From the NCBI RefSeq assembly GCF_024172085.1, contig NZ_JAMZDZ010000001.1, forward strand, positions 8,432,001 to 8,496,000: a DNA stretch of 64,000 nucleotides, read 5' to 3'. This document shows, piece after piece, positions 59,637 through 64,000 of the stretch (position 1 is its first letter; each line of letters opens with the position of its first letter). Made by a program: the position numbers and the translations under genes. The stretch comes from Hamadaea flava (GTDB lineage Bacteria; Actinomycetota; Actinomycetes; Mycobacteriales; Micromonosporaceae). The notes beneath the pieces were generated by a model that searched no databases, was not told the DNA's origin, and was given only the letters and a program-made list of their open reading frames with translations.

Positions 59637-62048
59637 GTGACTCTGACGGGGAAGACATCACGCCTCATCGTCGCGCTCGGGCTGCTCGCGGGTGGCCTGA
59701 CTGTCATCTCGGCCCCTGCGGCCGTCGCAGCCACCGCCGTGGCTCGGCTGCTGCCCAACGCGGACTTCGAATCCAGCGCTACAACGCCGGCCGGCTGGGC
59801 GGTGACCGGGTCAGCGGTGGCCACGGTGGCCTCGCCCACGCATAGTGGCGTGGTGGCCGCGAGGGTCACCGACACGTCGAGCAGCACCGGGGTCAGCCTG
59901 CGCAGCACCCGCATCACCACGCTGCCTGGGGAGAGCCTGACCGCCTCCATCTGGGCCAACCGCACCTCCGGCAGTGGCGGCGTGCTCTACCTCGAGTTCT
60001 GGCGAGCCGACGGGGGGCGTGCCCTGGCGGTGTCCACGCCGCTCACGGCGGCATCCGGGTGGCAGCGGGTCACCGCGATCGGCATTGCTCCCGACGACGC
60101 GGTCACAGCGACCATGCTCGCCTACAGCTCGCTGACCGATGTGAGTTCTATCGTGTGGGACGACGCTACGGTCGCCAGCGTGATGCCGTCGCTACGGAAG
60201 GTGCCTGACGCTGGATTCGAGGAGCCGCGCGGTGGCGGTTCACCTACCGAGTGGGCGGTCTATGCCCCCGGTGGCAGCGCCACCGTCGTCGACACGCCGG
60301 TCCATAGTGGACGGGCAGCACTGCGGACGGTCGACACCTCGACGAGCGATGAGGTGTCGGTGCTGAGCCGGCAGATCCCGGCCGCGGGCGGTGAGACGTT
60401 CACCGCATCGGTATGGGCCAACCGGATCAGCGGCGCGTCCGGCGTGCTCTACCTGGAGTACTACGGCTCCAGCGATACCCGGTTGACCGCCGTCACGGCG
60501 ACGGTACCGGCGGGCGGGTGGCGCCAGGTGTCGGCCACCGCGTCCGCGCCGAGCGGGACCGTCGGGCTGCGCGTACGGCTGTACAGCCTGCAGAGCACGA
60601 CCGGCACAACGGTATGGGACGACGTCACCCTGAAGTCCACCTCGGAACCGTCCTACGTCTCGGCGCTCGCCGCTGATGCCACCGTGCTGTTCGTCGGCGA
60701 CCAACGCGTCGACTACTACACCGGGGTGACCCGGCAGATGAATCCCGGAACGAAGACCGGCCCCGTGCTGTCCGGCGTCGACACGTGGGATGCAAATCCT
60801 CGCCTCTCCGGCACGGTGCTCCCAGGTGGACCCGGATACCAGATGTGGTACGCGACTTCCACCGGCACCGGCTTCGCCGAGAGCGTCGACGGGATCACCT
60901 GGAGCCGGAACGGCCGCACCGCCGCCATATATCCACAAGCGATGCATGGTGTCGTGCAGAACCGCGACTGGACACCGGAGAGCGGCGGCCCGAAGTTCTT
61001 CATGCTGCGGCCCGCGGCCACCGGTGACCCGAAGCCGCGCCACTACTACCCGATGCAGTCCGCCGACGGGATCATCTGGACCGCTGTGCCCGGGTCGAGC
61101 CCCATCCCCGGCTGGGATGTCGCCAACGTGACCTACGACCCCGTGACCGGCCGGTACATCGCGATGACCAAGCAATACCCGACCGACTACGCCCCGCCGG
61201 CGGTGCCGCCCGGCCCTCGCACCGTGTGGGTCGCTACGAGCACTGACTTCGCGGTGTGGACCGCGCCCCGGCCGTCCTTCGCCGCCGATGTGGCCGACAG
61301 CGGGCTCATCCCGATTGGCACGGGCAAGCACGGCACGACGGCGTGGAGCGAGATCTACGGTATGCCCGCTATTCGTTACGGCGATCAGTATCTGGGCACG
61401 CCCTGGGTATTTGACATCGCCTATAGCCCCAACCGTGACAACGGCGATCCCGGCCCCGACACCGGACGCAGCCACATCGGGCTCGCGGCGTCGAGCGACC
61501 TGGTCAATTGGAGCCGTCCCAACCGGACGGACCTCATCCTCCCCGGCCCGGTCATGTCGTGGGACTGGGGGTTCGCCCTCACCGGCACCACCCTGTTGAA
61601 TGTGCTGGTCGACGGTGAGTGGCAGACCCGGCTCTACTACGGCGCGTTCGCGGGTGAACACAGCTGCACGGCCGCCGCCGTAAGCGCCGGTGACTGCACA
61701 GTCGTGCAGGGCAACTCCAAGATCGGGCTGATCTCGTGGCCGCAGGACAGATTCGAATCGTTCCACGGCGCGGGCACAGTGGTCACCCGGCCACTGTCGC
61801 CGGCCGGGGCGACACTGCGGGTCAACTATGACCCCGGTCCCAGCGGGACGCTCATTGTGTCCGTTGTGGATGACCAAGGCGAACCGATCAGGGACTACGC
61901 GGCCACCGACGCCGTGGCCGTCACCGCCAACGCGCTCGCCCCTGGTGTCGCGGTGAGCTGGTCAGGAAGAACGACCCTGCCGGCTGGCCCGATCCGCCTC
62001 AGGTTCGACCTGACCGGAGGCGACCTCTACTCCTTCACGATCAGCTGA
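59637..62048 (+). CDS. Large secreted protein: two beta-sandwich domains plus beta-propeller-like domain
   Basis: About 803 residues with a Sec signal (KTSRLIVALGLLAGGLTVISAPAAVAA). Two related beta-sandwich domains of about 150 residues follow, each opening with an FE or FEEP-type entry (NADFESSATTPAGWAV and VPDAGFEEPRGGGSPTEWAVY) and containing SLTASIWANRTSGSGGVLYLE or FTASVWANRISGASGVLYLE. They look like carbohydrate-binding modules of the CBM4/9 kind. The last 450 residues have repeated Trp-rich blades (VDGITWSRNGR, SADGIIWTAVPG, SSDLVNWSRPN) like GH43/GH32/sialidase propellers. GTG 59637 is chosen as it gives a standard signal; 59610 is possible. Glycan target unknown. Confidence 0.82.
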   Translation: MTLTGKTSRLIVALGLLAGGLTVISAPAAVAATAVARLLPNADFESSATTPAGWAVTGSAVATVASPTHSGVVAARVTDTSSSTGVSLRSTRITTLPGESLTASIWANRTSGSGGVLYLEFWRADGGRALAVSTPLTAASGWQRVTAIGIAPDDAVTATMLAYSSLTDVSSIVWDDATVASVMPSLRKVPDAGFEEPRGGGSPTEWAVYAPGGSATVVDTPVHSGRAALRTVDTSTSDEVSVLSRQIPAAGGETFTASVWANRISGASGVLYLEYYGSSDTRLTAVTATVPAGGWRQVSATASAPSGTVGLRVRLYSLQSTTGTTVWDDVTLKSTSEPSYVSALAADATVLFVGDQRVDYYTGVTRQMNPGTKTGPVLSGVDTWDANPRLSGTVLPGGPGYQMWYATSTGTGFAESVDGITWSRNGRTAAIYPQAMHGVVQNRDWTPESGGPKFFMLRPAATGDPKPRHYYPMQSADGIIWTAVPGSSPIPGWDVANVTYDPVTGRYIAMTKQYPTDYAPPAVPPGPRTVWVATSTDFAVWTAPRPSFAADVADSGLIPIGTGKHGTTAWSEIYGMPAIRYGDQYLGTPWVFDIAYSPNRDNGDPGPDTGRSHIGLAASSDLVNWSRPNRTDLILPGPVMSWDWGFALTGTTLLNVLVDGEWQTRLYYGAFAGEHSCTAAAVSAGDCTVVQGNSKIGLISWPQDRFESFHGAGTVVTRPLSPAGATLRVNYDPGPSGTLIVSVVDDQGEPIRDYAATDAVAVTANALAPGVAVSWSGRTTLPAGPIRLRFDLTGGDLYSFTIS

Positions 62049-62318
62049 TACGCCGTAGGGCCGCCATCGACGAGCAACTTCGTCGGTGGCCGCCATATGT
62101 CGTCACGCTCTGATTAGCTCGGCTGATCTACCGCGCCGATGGCGGACGTCAGGACCGTGCGCCGAGTATCAAGTGCTCGGCCACGAGGAGAGCAATGATC
62201 GGCAGAGTCGCCTCCGTCTTGTGGTGTCCGCACGGTCGCACGCGTTGCTTTCCCGAGGACGGAATAACAGACGCCCGCACGGCCGTGGCGCTGCTTCGGT
62301 GGTGGTTGGATGATTCAC

Positions 62319-64000
62319 ATGGATTTCTTGGTCCTGGGGCCGGTCGAAGTGCGGGCTGACGGGCGTTCCATAGAGGTGGGTAGCGGGCGGGAGCGCCTGG
62401 TGTTGGCGCAGTTGCTGCTGAACGCCGACCGGCTGACCGCCGCCGACCGGCTGGTCGAGACAGTGTGGACAGCGCCACCGCGGACGGCCAAGGGTCAGCT
62501 GCACAACATGATCAGCAACCTGCGCCGACGGTTGGGCGGGGTCATCTTCACTCGACCTCTCGGCTATCAGGTGACATTGGACGGACATCGGCTGGACCTG
62601 GCCGAGTTTCGCTCCCTCGTCTCGCGGGCGGGCGCGGCTGTCGAGCATGCCGAATCGCTTGAGCTGCTGGCGGCCGCCGAGGCGCTGTGGAACGGGCCTG
62701 CCCTGGCGAACATCGCCGGTGACTGGGCCGAATCGGTCCGCGCGAGCCTGCACGCCGAGCGGCTCGCCGCCGCCGTCGCCTGGCTTGAGGCGGCGCTGTC
62801 CCTCGGCAGGCACGAAGACGTGCTGCGCGCCCTGCCCGGCCTGATCGGCGAACACCCCTATCACGAGCGGTTGCGTGAGCTGCACATGCTGGCCCTCGTC
62901 GGGGTCGGCCGCCGAGCCGACGCGCTCACGGAGTACCGGGGAACCTATCGGCTGTTCGCCGAGGAGTTGGGCATCGAGCCGGGTGTCGGCCTGCGGGCGA
63001 TTGAGCGCGAGATCCTGCAGGACGCCCCGCCGGCCGGCTGGGTCTACCCGCGACAGCTACCGCCCGTGCCGACCATTCTCGGCGGCCGGGACGACCTGAT
63101 CGCCGCAGTCGAGAACGATCTGTGCCGAGCGGGCCCGGCCGCGCCGCCCATGGTGGTCCTCGTGGGGCCGGGCGGGGTCGGGAAGACGACGGTGGCCGTC
63201 GCCGCCGGGCACGGGCTGCTCGGGAGGTTCCCCGATGGTCATCTGTTCGCCGACTTGCGGGGCATGCACGCCGATCCCATAGCGCCGCACACGGTGCTCG
63301 GCCGGTTTCTGCGCGCGCTCGGCGTCGCACCGGCCGAGGTTCCCGACGATCCGCAGGAGCGGCTGGCCGCCTACCGCAGTCGGCTGGCCGGTCGGCGGGT
63401 CCTGGTGCTGCTGGATGACGTGGCGAGCGAGGAACAGGTCCGGGCGTTGCTGCCCACGTTCGCGGGCTGCGCGACGGTGATCACCTCTCGGCAGCGGCTG
63501 ACGGCGCTGGTGGGCGCCACCCGGTGGACCGTTCCCGTGCTGGTCGACCGGGACGCGGTGGAGCTGTTGGCCCGGATCGCCGGCCCCGAGCGGATCGCTG
63601 CGGAACCCGCGTCGGCGCAGGCGGTCGTCGAGGCGTGCGGGCGGTTCCCGCTGGCGATCTGCATCGCGGCCGCCCGGTTGGCTGCCCATCCCGGCTGGAC
63701 GCTCGCCGACCTGCATCGCCGGCTCGCCGCCGAGCACGGCCGGCTTGACGAGCTGCGGGTCGGGGACCTCGACGTGCGCTCCAGCATCGGCTTGAGCTAC
63801 CGGCTGCTCGACCTGCCGCAACAGGCTCTGCTGCGCCGGCTGGCCATCCTCGACGCACCCGACTGGCCGGCGTGGGTTTGCGACGAGCTGATCGGCCGGG
63901 CCGCGGACGGGTTGCTGGATGATCTGGTCGGCGTGCACCTCGTCGATCCGCGCAGCGTCGACGCGGCCGGTCAACTCCGATACCGGCTGCACGACCTGGT
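62319..64000 (+). CDS. SARP-type regulator with NB-ARC domain (3' truncated by window)
   Basis: Open from ATG 62319 to the window end. Order: OmpR-like DNA-binding domain (FLVLGPVEVRADGRSIEVGS...LHNMISNLRRRLGG), BTAD helical domain (FRSLVSRAGAAVEHAESLELL...PYHERLRELHMLALVGVGRRADALTEYRGTYRLFAEELGIEPG), NB-ARC with P-loop GPGGVGKTTV and Walker B RVLVLLDDV, then VITSRQRL and FPLAICIAAARLA. This is the AfsR/DnrI-type architecture that activates specialised-metabolite genes. An in-frame ATG at 62310 is also possible. The repeat-containing end is off the window. Confidence 0.93.
   Translation, partial: MDFLVLGPVEVRADGRSIEVGSGRERLVLAQLLLNADRLTAADRLVETVWTAPPRTAKGQLHNMISNLRRRLGGVIFTRPLGYQVTLDGHRLDLAEFRSLVSRAGAAVEHAESLELLAAAEALWNGPALANIAGDWAESVRASLHAERLAAAVAWLEAALSLGRHEDVLRALPGLIGEHPYHERLRELHMLALVGVGRRADALTEYRGTYRLFAEELGIEPGVGLRAIEREILQDAPPAGWVYPRQLPPVPTILGGRDDLIAAVENDLCRAGPAAPPMVVLVGPGGVGKTTVAVAAGHGLLGRFPDGHLFADLRGMHADPIAPHTVLGRFLRALGVAPAEVPDDPQERLAAYRSRLAGRRVLVLLDDVASEEQVRALLPTFAGCATVITSRQRLTALVGATRWTVPVLVDRDAVELLARIAGPERIAAEPASAQAVVEACGRFPLAICIAAARLAAHPGWTLADLHRRLAAEHGRLDELRVGDLDVRSSIGLSYRLLDLPQQALLRRLAILDAPDWPAWVCDELIGRAADGLLDDLVGVHLVDPRSVDAAGQLRYRLHDL

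Noticed and set aside
60240-61877. 545-codon minus-strand frame over the secreted propeller protein
   Set aside because: Arg/Gly/His-rich, no domain; the plus strand has signal peptide and repeats.
1-64000. CRISPR array, rRNA, complete tRNA, plasmid or phage origin
   Set aside because: Looked for regular spaced repeats, conserved rRNA strings and full cloverleaf patterns; none seen by eye.

Overview
The window is high-GC actinobacterial DNA. GTG starts, 4-base ATGA/GTGA gene overlaps, frequent CGTACG-type words, a DosR/DevR module, SARP/NB-ARC and S1-protease genes, and ESX-like and DUF1023 proteins all fit a filamentous actinomycete, most likely of the Micromonosporaceae. The lineage is an inference from codon use and gene families; no rRNA or marker gene is present. 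Both ends are cut: a P-type ATPase tail at the left edge and a SARP regulator at the right edge.

Layout. 0-9 kb: a dormancy/redox (DosR-type) block with a P-type ATPase tail, an MgtA-like ATPase, a cNMP-binding protein, a two-domain universal stress protein, an Acg-type flavoprotein, the regulator DevR and a GNAT/acyl-CoA-synthetase fusion. Two palindromic DosR-like boxes lie in the promoters. 9-14 kb: an MFS exporter with a divergent TetR and a twin operator, DUF899, SseB-like, NUDIX, and an ArsR/SRPBCC pair. 14-26 kb: a NitT/TauT-type ABC transporter divergent from a CitA/CitB-type two-component system, a NarL-type two-component system, an ESX-like/DUF1023/lipoprotein triad, an EEP-family protein, a cold-shock protein and a METTL20-like methyltransferase. 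26-31 kb: an IS5-like element with unusually long inverted ends, then a two-component system bracketed by two related membrane proteins whose promoters carry the same 16-bp palindrome at the same distance from the start codon.

31-50 kb looks like an accessory region. It holds a pair of membrane-anchored STAND (NB-ARC plus TPR-like) ATPases facing an OLD-family ATPase/TOPRIM nuclease, which is a candidate defence module. An ASCH protein follows, then a graveyard of transposase, M23, S66 and GNAT fragments, a secreted esterase, and a two-gene operon of 1023- and 797-residue proteins. The second of these has a pretoxin-like hydrophobic segment and a putative His/Asp nuclease-like tail. A broken IS3 element ends the region.

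50-64 kb: a PAP2 phosphatase, a stop-interrupted Cys-rich gene, and a compact candidate RiPP operon. That operon runs from a 39-residue precursor ending PGCRNEVCG, through a hairpin, to an E1/ThiF-like enzyme, a PqqD-M50 metalloprotease and a DUF3105 protein. Then come an S1 protease, a NIPSNAP/Rrf2 pair, a DHFR-like reductase, a large secreted beta-rich protein and the truncated SARP/NB-ARC regulator.

The three best leads for undescribed biology are the RiPP operon (52.6-55.7 kb), the STAND/OLD module (31.5-38.4 kb) and the large two-protein operon (42.8-48.3 kb). All functional claims come from reading motifs by eye; no database search was run.
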